Positions 55,208 through 64,000 of a stretch of 64,000 bases of DNA are shown piece by piece; the first letter of the stretch is position 1; every line of letters starts with the position of its first letter. Below the pieces are notes generated by a model. The model made no database searches. It was given only the letters and a program-made list of their open reading frames with translations, and had not been told where the DNA came from. Origin of the DNA: Flavobacterium tagetis. GTDB lineage: Bacteria > Bacteroidota > Bacteroidia > Flavobacteriales > Flavobacteriaceae. Where the stretch lies: NCBI RefSeq assembly GCF_016735615.1, contig NZ_JAERSF010000002.1, positions 1,488,001 through 1,552,000 of the forward strand, written 5' to 3'. A program made the position numbers and the translations under genes.

Positions 55208-57607
55208 CTAGTCTCCAATAATATGCAGCTCATTAAACTCTTTATCAACAATCAGGAAATTATTTATATCAAAATTAATTTTATCAAATTCAATTTTTTC
55301 ATTGTCAATTTCAATTTCCTTAACTTTAAATGGAAGTCCTATTAAATTGATTTTATATTTAGAATACGGAGTTTCGTATTTTCCTTCTTTGTGAAGCTGA
55401 ATAATTAGCTCTTTTTCTTTCCCAATATTTCTCAGTGACAAATAGCTGTAACGTCCCTTCTTATAATCATAACCATCTTGGGCGTCTTCATAAACTGCCG
55501 ACTGTTCTTTGCCGTTTTTATAATAAACATCAAGTGTAAGCTCATCAAATTCTAATTCGCCTACATATTGCTGAACCGGATATTTAGGAATAATAGCACC
55601 AGCTTTTACAAAAACCGGAATCTCATCAAATTTACTATCAATCCAAATTTCTCTTCCACCAATAAAAAGCTCATTTGTCCAATAGTTATACCATTCTCCT
55701 CTAGGAATATACATACGTCTACCTACAGCGTTAGGTTCAAGAATTGGGCAGACCAAAATTTGGTTTCCAAAGATAAATTCATCATTACGGTAATGTGTCT
55801 GCGTATCGTCCTGATCAAAATAAACTAATGGTTTTAGCATCGGAACTCCTTCTTCAATATATTGCCAAAACATGGTATATAAATAAGGAAGCAATTGATA
55901 GCGAAGGCTAACAAATTTTCTAGTGATATTAATTACTTCTTCGTCAAAAGACCATGGTTCTTGATTTCCGTGATCTCCTGAAGAGTGTGTTCTACAAAAC
56001 GGATGAAAAACGCCTAATTGAATCCAACGAGCATACAACTCGCCTGAAGGCTGTTCTGCAAATCCACCAATGTCAGAACCTGTGAATCCCATTCCTGAAA
56101 TAGACATTCTCTGCACTTGTATATTTGCAATCCATAAATGTTCCCAAGTTGCCACATTATCTCCTGTCCAAGAAGAAGTGTATCGTTGCGCTCCAGAATA
56201 AGCCGATCTTGTAATTACAAATGGACGTTTTGGATAAGCAAATCGTTTCACTCCATGATAGGTTGCTCTTGCCATCTGAGTTCCGTAAATATTATGGGCT
56301 TTTCTATGACTGCAAGGATTTCCATCGTAAAAATGGCGAACATCCATCGGAAATGTTTTATTTGGAACTTCCATTACTGCAGGTTCATTCATATCATTCC
56401 AAACTCCTTTCACACCTATTTCTGAAACTAATTCTTTAAATAAACCAGCCCACCATTCTCTAACTGCAGGGTTTGTATAATCTGGAAAATTACATTCACC
56501 TGGCCAGACTTTTCCTTTCATATAAGGTCCGTCGGCTCTTTTGCAGAAATAATCTTTCTCTAAAGCTTCTTTATAAACCCAATAATCTTTGTCAATTTTG
56601 ATTCCCGGATCTATAATTACAACAGTTTTAAAACCATCTTCGGCTAATTCAGCGACCATTTTTTTTGGATCTGGAAAATAGTTTTTATTCCAAGTAAAAC
56701 ATCGAAAACCATCCATATAATCAATGTCCAAATATATGGCATCGCAGGGAATTTGAAGTTCCCTGAATTTTGAAGTAATTTCTTTCACTTTACTTTCTGG
56801 ATAGTAACTCCATTTACATTGATGATAGCCTAAAACCCAAAGTGGCGGTAATTCTGGTTTTCCTGTTAAATCGGTATAAGTAGTTACAACATCTTGCATT
56901 TGTGGGCCATAAATGAAATAATAGTTCATTTCACCACCTTCTGCCCAAAAACTGGTAATATTTCTTCTTTCCTGACAAAAATCAAAGAAAGTTCTAAAGG
57001 TATTGTCAAAAAATATTCCGTACGACTGTTTGTTATGTAAGCCAATGTAAAACGGAACAACTTTATATAAAGGTTCCTGATCTTTTTGGTAAGCATATTG
57101 ATCTGTAGCAAAATTTTCTACTCTCTTGCCCTTAAGATTCATTTGAGTGGCTTTATCTCCAAGACCATAATAACATTCTCCGTCTTTAGAGTATTTACTC
57201 ATTTTTACAATATTTCCGCCATATTCGTAGCTTTCTTCCCAATGAAAACCAAGCTCATCTTCCAGAATTAGAAAATCGTTTAAATCATAAATGGAGAGAC
57301 GAAGATCTGCTTTTTGGATTTTGCATTTTACTTTGCTTGTTCTAATCTGGAAATACGTTTCTTCCTCAGTCAGTTCCAAAAAATTATAACCGTGAAGCTG
57401 CGTTTTATCAATAGCGTATGAGAAGTCGTTACTGAAATAACCTTTTGTAGTAAAACGAAATCGGATTAAACTATCTCGAAGAATAGTAACTTTTAAAATT
57501 ACTTTGTTATCCGTGTTAAAGAAAATAGAATCTCCTTCATGTTCATAAGAGACAATTTTTGATGGGTATAAATCGCCTTTGTATTCTAATGATGTGTTTG
57601 TAATCAT
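55208..57607 (-). CDS. Glycoside hydrolase family 31 alpha-glucosidase
   Basis: The 799-residue enzyme has an N-terminal beta-sandwich (about 30-235), the (beta/alpha)8 barrel (about 245-580) and C-terminal beta domains. The nucleophile is Asp405 in WNDMNEP, the GH31 hallmark. Other conserved parts are YLDIDYMDGFRCFTWN, FVITRSAYSGAQRY with the acid/base region WTGDN, and FCRTHSSGDHG. No signal peptide is seen, so it is cytoplasmic or, less likely, exported by another route. It should release glucose from alpha-glucans or maltooligosaccharides. It lies downstream of glgB, with a possible own promoter and palindrome in the 187-base gap. Confidence 0.92.
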   Translation of the reverse strand: MITNTSLEYKGDLYPSKIVSYEHEGDSIFFNTDNKVILKVTILRDSLIRFRFTTKGYFSNDFSYAIDKTQLHGYNFLELTEEETYFQIRTSKVKCKIQKADLRLSIYDLNDFLILEDELGFHWEESYEYGGNIVKMSKYSKDGECYYGLGDKATQMNLKGKRVENFATDQYAYQKDQEPLYKVVPFYIGLHNKQSYGIFFDNTFRTFFDFCQERRNITSFWAEGGEMNYYFIYGPQMQDVVTTYTDLTGKPELPPLWVLGYHQCKWSYYPESKVKEITSKFRELQIPCDAIYLDIDYMDGFRCFTWNKNYFPDPKKMVAELAEDGFKTVVIIDPGIKIDKDYWVYKEALEKDYFCKRADGPYMKGKVWPGECNFPDYTNPAVREWWAGLFKELVSEIGVKGVWNDMNEPAVMEVPNKTFPMDVRHFYDGNPCSHRKAHNIYGTQMARATYHGVKRFAYPKRPFVITRSAYSGAQRYTSSWTGDNVATWEHLWIANIQVQRMSISGMGFTGSDIGGFAEQPSGELYARWIQLGVFHPFCRTHSSGDHGNQEPWSFDEEVINITRKFVSLRYQLLPYLYTMFWQYIEEGVPMLKPLVYFDQDDTQTHYRNDEFIFGNQILVCPILEPNAVGRRMYIPRGEWYNYWTNELFIGGREIWIDSKFDEIPVFVKAGAIIPKYPVQQYVGELEFDELTLDVYYKNGKEQSAVYEDAQDGYDYKKGRYSYLSLRNIGKEKELIIQLHKEGKYETPYSKYKINLIGLPFKVKEIEIDNEKIEFDKINFDINNFLIVDKEFNELHIIGD

Positions 57608-57643
57608 ATCTCGAATGAATTAATTTAACATTTTCCTTCTATT

Positions 57644-57705
57644 CAAACATACAAAAAAAGTTCGTAACACCCTATGAATAAAAGGTTTATTAACGAAAAC
57701 GTTTT
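57644..57705 (-). promoter_or_regulatory. Possible promoter and AAAACGTTTT operator ahead of GH31
   Basis: On the minus strand a TATGTTTG word (57644-57651) lies 37 bases before the GH31 ATG and fits the -7 consensus. About 45 bases further upstream a perfect 10-bp palindrome, AAAACGTTTT (57696-57705), has the central CG found in LacI-family operators. Regulation by a LacI-type or glucan-responsive regulator is inference; no such regulator is in the window. Confidence 0.45.
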
Positions 57706-57794
57706 TTCTGAATGAGTTTCAAATTACAAAAGAAAAAATCAACAATTTGATAATTTTGAAACGATATAATGACAAAATCTCACTTCAAGATTTT

Positions 57795-59702
57795 TTATTC
57801 AATCAAAGAATACATAGTAACACTTAAAGGCGGTAAAATTAATGCTGCAGAAAAATCTCTTCCATCATAACCGATTGTTTCAATTTTTAATGCTTTAGAA
57901 TTTTCGACACCGCCTCCACCATAAATTACAGCATCACTATTAAAAATCTCTTGCAATTTTCCTTTTTTAGGAATTCCTATTCTGTAATTTTCTCGAACAA
58001 CTTGAGTAAAATTACAGACCACAATTAAATTCTCATCAGGATTATTTCCTTTACGGATGTAAGATAAAATCGCATTTTGATGATCTGAATAATTAATCCA
58101 TTCAAAACCATCACCTCTAAATTGCTTTTCATACAAGGCAGGCTGAGACTTATACAATTGATTCAAATCTGTAATCAATCTTTTTATTCCAGAATGAAAG
58201 TCATATTGCAGCAAATGCCAGTCTAAACTTTGTTCGAAATTCCATTCAGAAGTTTGACCAAATTCGGCTCCCATAAACAAGAGTTTCGTTCCGGGATGCG
58301 TAAACATATAGCCATACAAAAGTCTCAAATTTGCAAAACGCTGCCATTCATCGCCAGGCATTTTATAAATAAGCGAATTTTTACCATACACCACTTCGTC
58401 ATGCGAAAACGGAAGCATGAAATTTTCAGTAAAAGCATAAGTCATCGAAAAAGTCAATTCATTCTGATGGTATTTCCTATAGACCGTCTCTTTTTGAAAA
58501 TATTTAAGAGTGTCGTGCATCCATCCCATCATCCATTTCATTCCAAAACCTAAACCTCCTATGGAAGTGGGTCTTGAAACCATAGGAAACGAAGTGCTTT
58601 CTTCTGCAATAGTCTGAACTCCATTAAAATTAGAATAAATTACTTCGTTAAATTCTTTAAGAAAACTAATTGAGTCCAAATTTTCTCTTCCTCCAAAAAT
58701 ATTAGCTTCCCATTCGCCATCTTTTCTAGAATAATCCAAATAAAGCATAGACGCTACAGCATCAACACGAAGTCCATCTATGTGATAATTCTGAAGCCAA
58801 AAAATAGCATTGCTTATTAAGAAAGCTCGAACTTCATTTCTTCCATAATTGAAAACAAGGCTTTTCCAATCTGGATGATATCCTTTTCTGCGATCAGGAT
58901 GTTCATACAAATGAGAACCATCAAAAAAACCTAAACCGTGCGCGTCATCTGGAAAATGTGACGGAACCCAATCTAAAATTACTCCAATTCCTTCCTGATG
59001 CAATCGATCCACCAAAACCATAAAATCCTGTGGTTTACCAAAGCGTGAAGTCGGTGCAAAATAACCCGTTAATTGATATCCCCAAGAAGGATCATACGGA
59101 TATTCCATAACAGGCATAAACTCAACATGGGTAAAACCAGTTTCTTTTACGTATTTGACTAACTCATCTGCGAGTTCCAAATAAGTTAAAAACCGATTAT
59201 GCTCTGCTCTTTTCCAAGATCCCAAATGCACTTCATAAACCGAATATGGTTTGTCTAATGCATTATATTCCTGACGTTTCTGCATCCAATTTTGATCTTT
59301 CCACTTATAATCCAAATCCCAAACTACAGAGGCTGTGTGAGGAGGTTTTTCGCAATAACGAGCAAAGGGATCGGCCTTTTCCGTAATTACACCATTGATA
59401 TTGGATTGAATTTTATACTTATAAAGCGCTCCTTTCGAAATATCAGGAATAAATCCTTCCCAAATTCCCGAAGAATCCCAGCGTACATTTAAATTATGTT
59501 CACCCTGTGTCCAATAATTGAAATCGCCAACTACAGAAACAGATTGAGCCGTTGGAGCCCAAACAGCAAAATAAACGCCTTTAACTCCGTTCACCTCAGT
59601 TAAATGAGCTCCTAATTTTTCATATAATCTGAAGTGTTTGCCAGCTTTGAATAAATCTATATCAAAATCGGTAAAAAGAGAATGTGCGATTACTTTTGTC
59701 AT
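57795..59702 (-). CDS. glgB: 1,4-alpha-glucan branching enzyme
   Basis: The 635-residue GH13 enzyme has an N-terminal CBM48 (about 25-125, with GVYFAVWAPTAQSVSVVGDFNYW), a catalytic barrel and a C-terminal beta domain. Conserved blocks are DWVPSHFPDD, GLRVDAVASMLYLDYSR with the nucleophile Asp, TIAEESTSFP with the acid/base Glu, and LPFSHDEV. It makes alpha-1,6 branches in glycogen. It is shorter than E. coli GlgB, which has an additional N-terminal module. It follows glgC with a 54-base gap; the operon order is glgA, glgC, glgB. Confidence 0.96.
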   Translation of the reverse strand: MTKVIAHSLFTDFDIDLFKAGKHFRLYEKLGAHLTEVNGVKGVYFAVWAPTAQSVSVVGDFNYWTQGEHNLNVRWDSSGIWEGFIPDISKGALYKYKIQSNINGVITEKADPFARYCEKPPHTASVVWDLDYKWKDQNWMQKRQEYNALDKPYSVYEVHLGSWKRAEHNRFLTYLELADELVKYVKETGFTHVEFMPVMEYPYDPSWGYQLTGYFAPTSRFGKPQDFMVLVDRLHQEGIGVILDWVPSHFPDDAHGLGFFDGSHLYEHPDRRKGYHPDWKSLVFNYGRNEVRAFLISNAIFWLQNYHIDGLRVDAVASMLYLDYSRKDGEWEANIFGGRENLDSISFLKEFNEVIYSNFNGVQTIAEESTSFPMVSRPTSIGGLGFGMKWMMGWMHDTLKYFQKETVYRKYHQNELTFSMTYAFTENFMLPFSHDEVVYGKNSLIYKMPGDEWQRFANLRLLYGYMFTHPGTKLLFMGAEFGQTSEWNFEQSLDWHLLQYDFHSGIKRLITDLNQLYKSQPALYEKQFRGDGFEWINYSDHQNAILSYIRKGNNPDENLIVVCNFTQVVRENYRIGIPKKGKLQEIFNSDAVIYGGGGVENSKALKIETIGYDGRDFSAALILPPLSVTMYSLIE

Positions 59703-59756
59703 ATTTGGTTTTTATGGCGATTGGAATTTGGAATTTTTATATTGTTTTTTCAGATT

Positions 59757-61037
59757 TTATTCAATTCTAAAATTATCAGAAAGAGTAACTCCTTTTTTAA
59801 TAACTACGATTCCATCTTTTATGCTGTACAATTCATTCGTAAAATTGTCCAAATGTTTACCTCCGCTAATATGAACATTATTTCCAATACGGACATTTTT
59901 ATCAATCAAAGCGTTATTTATAAAGCAGTTTTCGCCAATTCCGACATGAATTTTATTAATACTGCTTTCTTGATTTAATTCTTCAAGATCTTGATAGAAA
60001 TCATTTCCCATTACATAACAGTTCTCCAAAACAGTTCCTTCTCCTATTCTTGAGCGAATTCCAATTACAGAACTTTTGATTTCTTTGGCATTGATTATAC
60101 AGCCTTCAGAAATTAAAGATTGATTGATAATCGAATTTCTAAATTTAGAAGGCGGTAATAATCTCGGCCTTGTAAAAATTTTATTCTCGTTATCAAACAA
60201 ATTGAACTCCGGAATATCTGCAGTTAAACCAATATTAGCTTCGAAAAATGATTCGATATTACCAATATCAGTCCAATAGCCTTCATATTGATAACTCAGA
60301 ATTTTATGCTTTCCAACAGATTGCGGAATGATTTCTTTACCAAAATCTTTTGTTTCTTGGTCTGCCATTAATTCTTCCAGCAATGATTTATTGAAAATAT
60401 AAATCCCCATCGAAGCTAGATATTTTTTGCCTTTTTCCTGCATTTGCTCACTCACTTCAGATTCCCACTCTGGCAATAACGAAGCGTGTGGTTTTTCGAT
60501 AAATGCATGAATATTGTTTTCGTGATCTGTTTTAAGGATTCCAAATTCAGGAGCATCTTTAGCATTTACAGGCAAAGTTGCAATAGAAATTTCAGCATCA
60601 GCAGCAATATGCGCTTCCAGCATTTCATTAAAATCCATTTGATACAATTGATCTCCTGAAAGAATTAAAGCGTGATCGAAATCGTGTTTTAAAAAATGCG
60701 ACATACATTGTCTAACTGCATCTGCCGTTCCTTGAAACCAAGTTGGATTATCTGGAGTTTGTTCAGCTGCCAATATATCAACAAAAGACTGACTAAAAAT
60801 ACTGAAATTAAAAGTGTTTTTAATATGAGCATTTAGTGATGCAGAATTAAATTGTGTCAAGACAAATATTTTAAAAATATCAGAATTGATACAATTCGAA
60901 ATCGGAATATCAACCAAACGGTATTTTCCTCCAATCGGAACCGCCGGTTTTGATCTTGTTTCTGTCAATGGAAATAAACGTGAACCTTGTCCACCTCCTA
61001 AAATAATGGCAACTACATTTTTCTTTTTAAATTTCAT
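59757..61037 (-). CDS. glgC: Glucose-1-phosphate adenylyltransferase
   Basis: The 426-residue enzyme has the nucleotidyltransferase motif ILGGGQGSRLFPLT (about 12-25), SKPAVPIGGKYRLVDIP (about 28-45), HALILSGDQLYQMDF and a C-terminal left-handed beta-helix (about 320-426). It makes ADP-glucose for GlgA, the committed and allosterically controlled step of glycogen synthesis. Length is normal. It overlaps glgA by 11 bases and is followed by glgB. A short ATTGGAATTTGGAATTT sequence sits in the glgC-glgB gap. Confidence 0.96.
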   Translation of the reverse strand: MKFKKKNVVAIILGGGQGSRLFPLTETRSKPAVPIGGKYRLVDIPISNCINSDIFKIFVLTQFNSASLNAHIKNTFNFSIFSQSFVDILAAEQTPDNPTWFQGTADAVRQCMSHFLKHDFDHALILSGDQLYQMDFNEMLEAHIAADAEISIATLPVNAKDAPEFGILKTDHENNIHAFIEKPHASLLPEWESEVSEQMQEKGKKYLASMGIYIFNKSLLEELMADQETKDFGKEIIPQSVGKHKILSYQYEGYWTDIGNIESFFEANIGLTADIPEFNLFDNENKIFTRPRLLPPSKFRNSIINQSLISEGCIINAKEIKSSVIGIRSRIGEGTVLENCYVMGNDFYQDLEELNQESSINKIHVGIGENCFINNALIDKNVRIGNNVHISGGKHLDNFTNELYSIKDGIVVIKKGVTLSDNFRIE

Positions 61038-62454
61038 CTTGCTGAATTATTAAGTTGTATATTTCGATATATTCTTGGCAAACACTCTCCCAGGAATGAT
61101 CTGCTGACATTCCTCGTTTTAAAACTTTGTTGAAATTGATTTTATCCTCATACAACCTAACTGCACGATTTATTGAATAGCATATATCGGCCACAGATGC
61201 CTGATCATGGCAAACCCCGTTTCCTTCATCTCCAAAATCAATAACCGTATCTCTTAATCCTCCCGTTCTTCTAACAATCGGAATTGTTCCGTATCGCATC
61301 GCATACATCTGATTCAATCCGCAAGGTTCTACCCTAGAAGGCATTAAAATATAATCTGAACCCGCATAAATCAAATGCGCTAAATCTTCATTATAACCTA
61401 TAAAAACATTGTAATTTCCTTTATAATCATTCCTTAACTGAGTCAACTGTGATTCAATTGCTGCATTTCCTGATCCTAAAATCAAAATATTAATTTCTTC
61501 GAAATGTTCTGACAAGGCCAAAGCAGAAGCATGCGGAAGCAAATCGCCTCCTTTTTCCTCAAACAATCTACCAATAAAGCTAAACAGTGGTTTTGAAGGA
61601 TCTAAATCAAATTCCTCACACAGTTTTTCTTTATTTTTCTTTTTTCCTACTTCAAAATCTTCAATCGAATAATTTTCTGCAATCATTTGATCTTTCATCG
61701 GGTTCCAAACCTCAATATCAATTCCGTTTAAAATTCCTTTTGATTTGTTTCGTACAGAATTAAACAAAGATTCTAAGCCATTGGCAGAAATATTAATTTC
61801 ATTTAAATAACTTGGAGAAACGGTAGTTACCGCGTTCGCACATTTGATACCTACCGCCAAAGAATTTATCGAATTGTTCCATTCTAAAAATCCAACATGT
61901 CTCAAATCAAATTCTGGCAGATAATATAGCTTATCAAAACCAAACCATCCTTGATACAAACCATTATGAATTGTTATGGCAGTTTTCACATCTTTTAAAT
62001 TCTCATATTTATAAGCAAACTGAAGCAAAAAAGGAATAACCCCTGTATGATGATCATGGCAGTTAATAACATCTGGAATTTTATTTCGCGCTATAATCCA
62101 ATCGAGTGTTGCAATTTGAAATGATAAAAATCTTTCTATATCATCTTCATAGCCATAAACATTCGGGCGATTAAATAATTCATCAATTTCTATTAGATAC
62201 AGTTCATATCCTAATTTATCCGTGGTTTCCTTTAAGACACTAAACGGAAAATGAAAATTTCCTAATTTAACTGTTCCCCAATGAACACATTCAAAATCAT
62301 TTTCACGTCTAAACTTTGTGTCATAACAAGGAATTACAACTCTAACATCATGTCCTGCAGATTGCTGATATTTAGGCAATGCGCCAACTACATCTCCCAA
62401 GCCTCCAACCTTCGCAACAGGATAACATTCTGCACTAATATGAAATATTTCCAT
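61027..62454 (-). CDS. glgA: Glycogen synthase (ADP-glucose type)
   Basis: The 475-residue GT5 enzyme begins with ISAECYPVAKVGGLGDVVGALP, holding the KxGGL ADP-glucose-binding motif (Lys15). The second domain has GRLFEEKGGDLL, PSRVEPCGLNQMYAMRYGTIPIVRRTGGL and a closing helical tail. It extends alpha-1,4-glucan from ADP-glucose. It is the first gene of the minus-strand glg operon; the divergent alpha/beta hydrolase lies 116 bases away. No strong consensus promoter is evident in that gap. Confidence 0.95.
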   Translation of the reverse strand: MEIFHISAECYPVAKVGGLGDVVGALPKYQQSAGHDVRVVIPCYDTKFRRENDFECVHWGTVKLGNFHFPFSVLKETTDKLGYELYLIEIDELFNRPNVYGYEDDIERFLSFQIATLDWIIARNKIPDVINCHDHHTGVIPFLLQFAYKYENLKDVKTAITIHNGLYQGWFGFDKLYYLPEFDLRHVGFLEWNNSINSLAVGIKCANAVTTVSPSYLNEINISANGLESLFNSVRNKSKGILNGIDIEVWNPMKDQMIAENYSIEDFEVGKKKNKEKLCEEFDLDPSKPLFSFIGRLFEEKGGDLLPHASALALSEHFEEINILILGSGNAAIESQLTQLRNDYKGNYNVFIGYNEDLAHLIYAGSDYILMPSRVEPCGLNQMYAMRYGTIPIVRRTGGLRDTVIDFGDEGNGVCHDQASVADICYSINRAVRLYEDKINFNKVLKRGMSADHSWESVCQEYIEIYNLIIQQDEI

Positions 62455-62570
62455 TCAAGAAATTAATTTATGATTATAGATAAGAAGCAATCATTTAAAT
62501 GCTATTTTTATGCTTTTTAAATTTAGCAAAAAAACAAGCAAAATCCTTCTTTTAAATCAGTTTTATTGAA

Positions 62571-63437
62571 ATGGCAAAAAAGGCAATTAATCCTACTAAA
62601 TCATTAAAAATTCCGAAGATTATTATAATTTCTGCGAAAATTTGTGCTTTTATATCAACAAAATTAGTAACAAAGTTTGCGGCAAAGATTTTTACAAGTC
62701 CAATAAAGCACAAAGTTCCAAAACGCGAGTTGGAAATGGATTCAAAAAGTCAGCAAAAGTTAGTTTATGTTCCTGCTATTGACAAAAGTGTAGTCACTTA
62801 TATATATGGTAAAAGCCAACGAAAAATATTATTGGTTCACGGCTGGTCAGGAAGAGGAACTCAACTTTTTAAGATTGCCGATGAACTACTAGCAAATGGC
62901 TATTCTACAGTTAGCTTTGATGCGCCTGCTCACGGAAAATCAAAAGGACAAACCACAATAATGTCTGAATTTATAGCTTCTATATTAGAAATAGAAAAAC
63001 AATTTGGCCCTTTTGAAATTGCAATAGGGCATTCTTTAGGCGGAATGTCTGTCCTTAACTCTATCAAAGACGGACTTAAAGTAGATAAAGCAGTAATAAT
63101 AGGAAGTGGTGATATAGTTCAGGATATTTTAGATGAATTTATATTTAAATTAGGATTGAAGAAAGAAATTAGCATACATCTAAGAGATTATTTTGAAAGT
63201 ATGTACCAAGTTAAAATGGATGATTTTTCAGCTTATAAAGCTGCTCAGAAAGTAGAAATCCCAGTTTTGGTTATGCATGATAAAGACGATCCTGAAGTTT
63301 CTGTTAAAGCAGGAATGCATATTCATGAAAATCTTAAAAATGGTACTTTGTTTTTGACTGAAGGACTTGGGCACCGAAAAATCTTAGGAAATCAGAATGT
63401 TATTAAAAAGATTTTAGATTTTATTAAAAATGCTTAA
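62571..63437 (+). CDS. Alpha/beta hydrolase
   Basis: The 288-residue protein has a basic N-terminal segment with a hydrophobic helix (about 17-42), possibly a signal anchor, and an alpha/beta hydrolase fold. The oxyanion motif VHGWSGRGTQ (about 90-99), nucleophile Ser155 in GHSLGG, the Asp in MHDKDDPEV and the His in EGLGHRK complete the triad. Substrate is unknown; lipase or esterase activity is most likely. It is divergent from glgA. The endonuclease III gene follows after about 49 bases on the same strand. Confidence 0.85.
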   Translation: MAKKAINPTKSLKIPKIIIISAKICAFISTKLVTKFAAKIFTSPIKHKVPKRELEMDSKSQQKLVYVPAIDKSVVTYIYGKSQRKILLVHGWSGRGTQLFKIADELLANGYSTVSFDAPAHGKSKGQTTIMSEFIASILEIEKQFGPFEIAIGHSLGGMSVLNSIKDGLKVDKAVIIGSGDIVQDILDEFIFKLGLKKEISIHLRDYFESMYQVKMDDFSAYKAAQKVEIPVLVMHDKDDPEVSVKAGMHIHENLKNGTLFLTEGLGHRKILGNQNVIKKILDFIKNA

Positions 63438-63486
63438 TTTTAGTTATACAAAAAAACTAATTATCAATATTTTAAATTTAAGCAAA

Positions 63487-64000
63487 ATGAATTTATTTAG
63501 TGAAGATGAAGATTGGGAAGCTAAATTGAAGCCTATTTTAAAAAAATACAAAAGCAAGAAGCATCCGCTTGAATATCAAAATACTTATCAATTATTAGTG
63601 ATGGTTATTCTCTCTGCGCAAGATTCTGATGCCAATATAAATACAATAGCCCCAAAATTATTCGAAAAATATCCAACATTAAAAAGTATATCGCAAACAG
63701 ATATAGAAACTTTTACATCACACATTACTAAAGTTCGAAATTATACCACAAAAGCACAATGGATTCTAGATATAGCAAAAACTATTAAAGAAGATGCAAA
63801 TATTCCTTTAACAATGTCAGGTTTGACAGCGCTAAAAGGTGTCGGTAGAAAATCTGCGAATGTTATTCTAAGAGAAACAAATAAACCCGCAGAAGGAATT
63901 ATTGCTGACTTACATGTTATTCGTGTTGCTCCGAGAATTGGAATTATAAAAGAAAGTAAAGATGGAAATAAGGTAGAAAAAGACTTAATGCAAATTCTTC
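63487..64000 (+). CDS. nth: Endonuclease III-family DNA glycosylase (5' part only)
   Basis: The frame starts MNLFSEDEDWEAKLKPILKK and runs off the right edge after 171 codons. The HhH-GPD glycosylase fold is clear: LLVMVILSAQDSDANIN, the helix-hairpin-helix LKGVGRKSANVIL with the catalytic Lys, and IIADLHVIRVAPRIGI with the conserved Asp. It removes oxidised or mismatched bases and nicks the strand in base excision repair. In E. coli Nth the wording is SAQTTD and VDTHIFRV; here it is SAQDSD and ADLHVIRV, so it is a diverged member. The iron-sulfur cysteines would lie outside the window. Confidence 0.87.
   Translation, partial: MNLFSEDEDWEAKLKPILKKYKSKKHPLEYQNTYQLLVMVILSAQDSDANINTIAPKLFEKYPTLKSISQTDIETFTSHITKVRNYTTKAQWILDIAKTIKEDANIPLTMSGLTALKGVGRKSANVILRETNKPAEGIIADLHVIRVAPRIGIIKESKDGNKVEKDLMQIL

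Overview
The window is AT-rich chromosomal DNA from a member of the Bacteroidota, most likely a Flavobacterium or close relative (inference from content, no search run). Supporting signs are a type IX secretion protein (PorQ) together with a cargo protein carrying a type IX sorting tail, flavobacterial promoter elements (TTTG, a spacer of about 19, then TAnnTTTG), head-GIN proteins, a DUF3667 protein, a fused ResB-CcsA protein, a long S1 protein, and intergenic repeats of a kind seen in flavobacterial genomes. I see no rRNA, tRNA, CRISPR array, phage or insertion sequence with a transposase. Both ends cut through genes: a glutathione peroxidase on the left and an endonuclease III homologue on the right.

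Layout. 1-7 kb: glutathione peroxidase fragment, a gene-poor stretch, an ECF sigma/anti-sigma pair, two small membrane proteins, and the large cytochrome c maturation protein. 7-14 kb: a plus-strand run with a DUF2520 protein, KdsC-type phosphatase, UbiA prenyltransferase, Maf, a small MscS channel, an AI-2E-type permease, a POTRA/barrel outer membrane protein and a His-rich secreted protein. 14-21 kb: an LVIVD-repeat lipoprotein, then a PIG-L deacetylase, a 35-residue membrane protein and a sodium:solute symporter that look like one operon. 21-28 kb: an orphan sensor-like pair, a TetR module, DUF2911, HAD hydrolase, TcdA, TatD, DUF1684 and an MFS permease. 28.6-32.9 kb: two tandem BlaI-M56 sensor pairs. 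33-40 kb: serine hydrolase with an extra C-terminal domain, a 47-residue small protein, an EamA exporter, a fasciclin protein, two ExbD-like paralogues and a leucine-rich-repeat type IX cargo. 40-49.6 kb: rpsA, a nucleoside permease, cmk, two L,D-transpeptidase paralogues, porQ and lon. 49.7-52.8 kb: a second ECF sigma operon with adhesin-like GIN proteins. 52.8-62.5 kb: UMF1 permease, M48 lipoprotein peptidase, and a glycogen/alpha-glucan cluster (glgA-glgC-glgB plus a GH31 glucosidase). 62.6-64 kb: alpha/beta hydrolase and the endonuclease III fragment.

The genes fall into a few functional groups. Envelope sensing and stress is the largest: two ECF systems, two BlaI-M56 systems, MscS, Lon and M48. 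Envelope construction and export includes PorQ, KdsC, L,D-transpeptidases and outer membrane proteins. Carbon storage is the glg operon, with GH31 probably under its own promoter. Three separate tandem duplications (BlaI-M56, ExbD-like, L,D-transpeptidase) lie within about 17 kb.

The most interesting items are the paired BlaI-M56 cassettes with unrelated sensor tails, an octamer-periodic repeat fused directly to two start codons, the tiny membrane protein ahead of the symporter, the ExbD pair without ExbB, and the GIN/ECF operon with a probable TTG start. None of these is shown here to be a new system. They are candidates.
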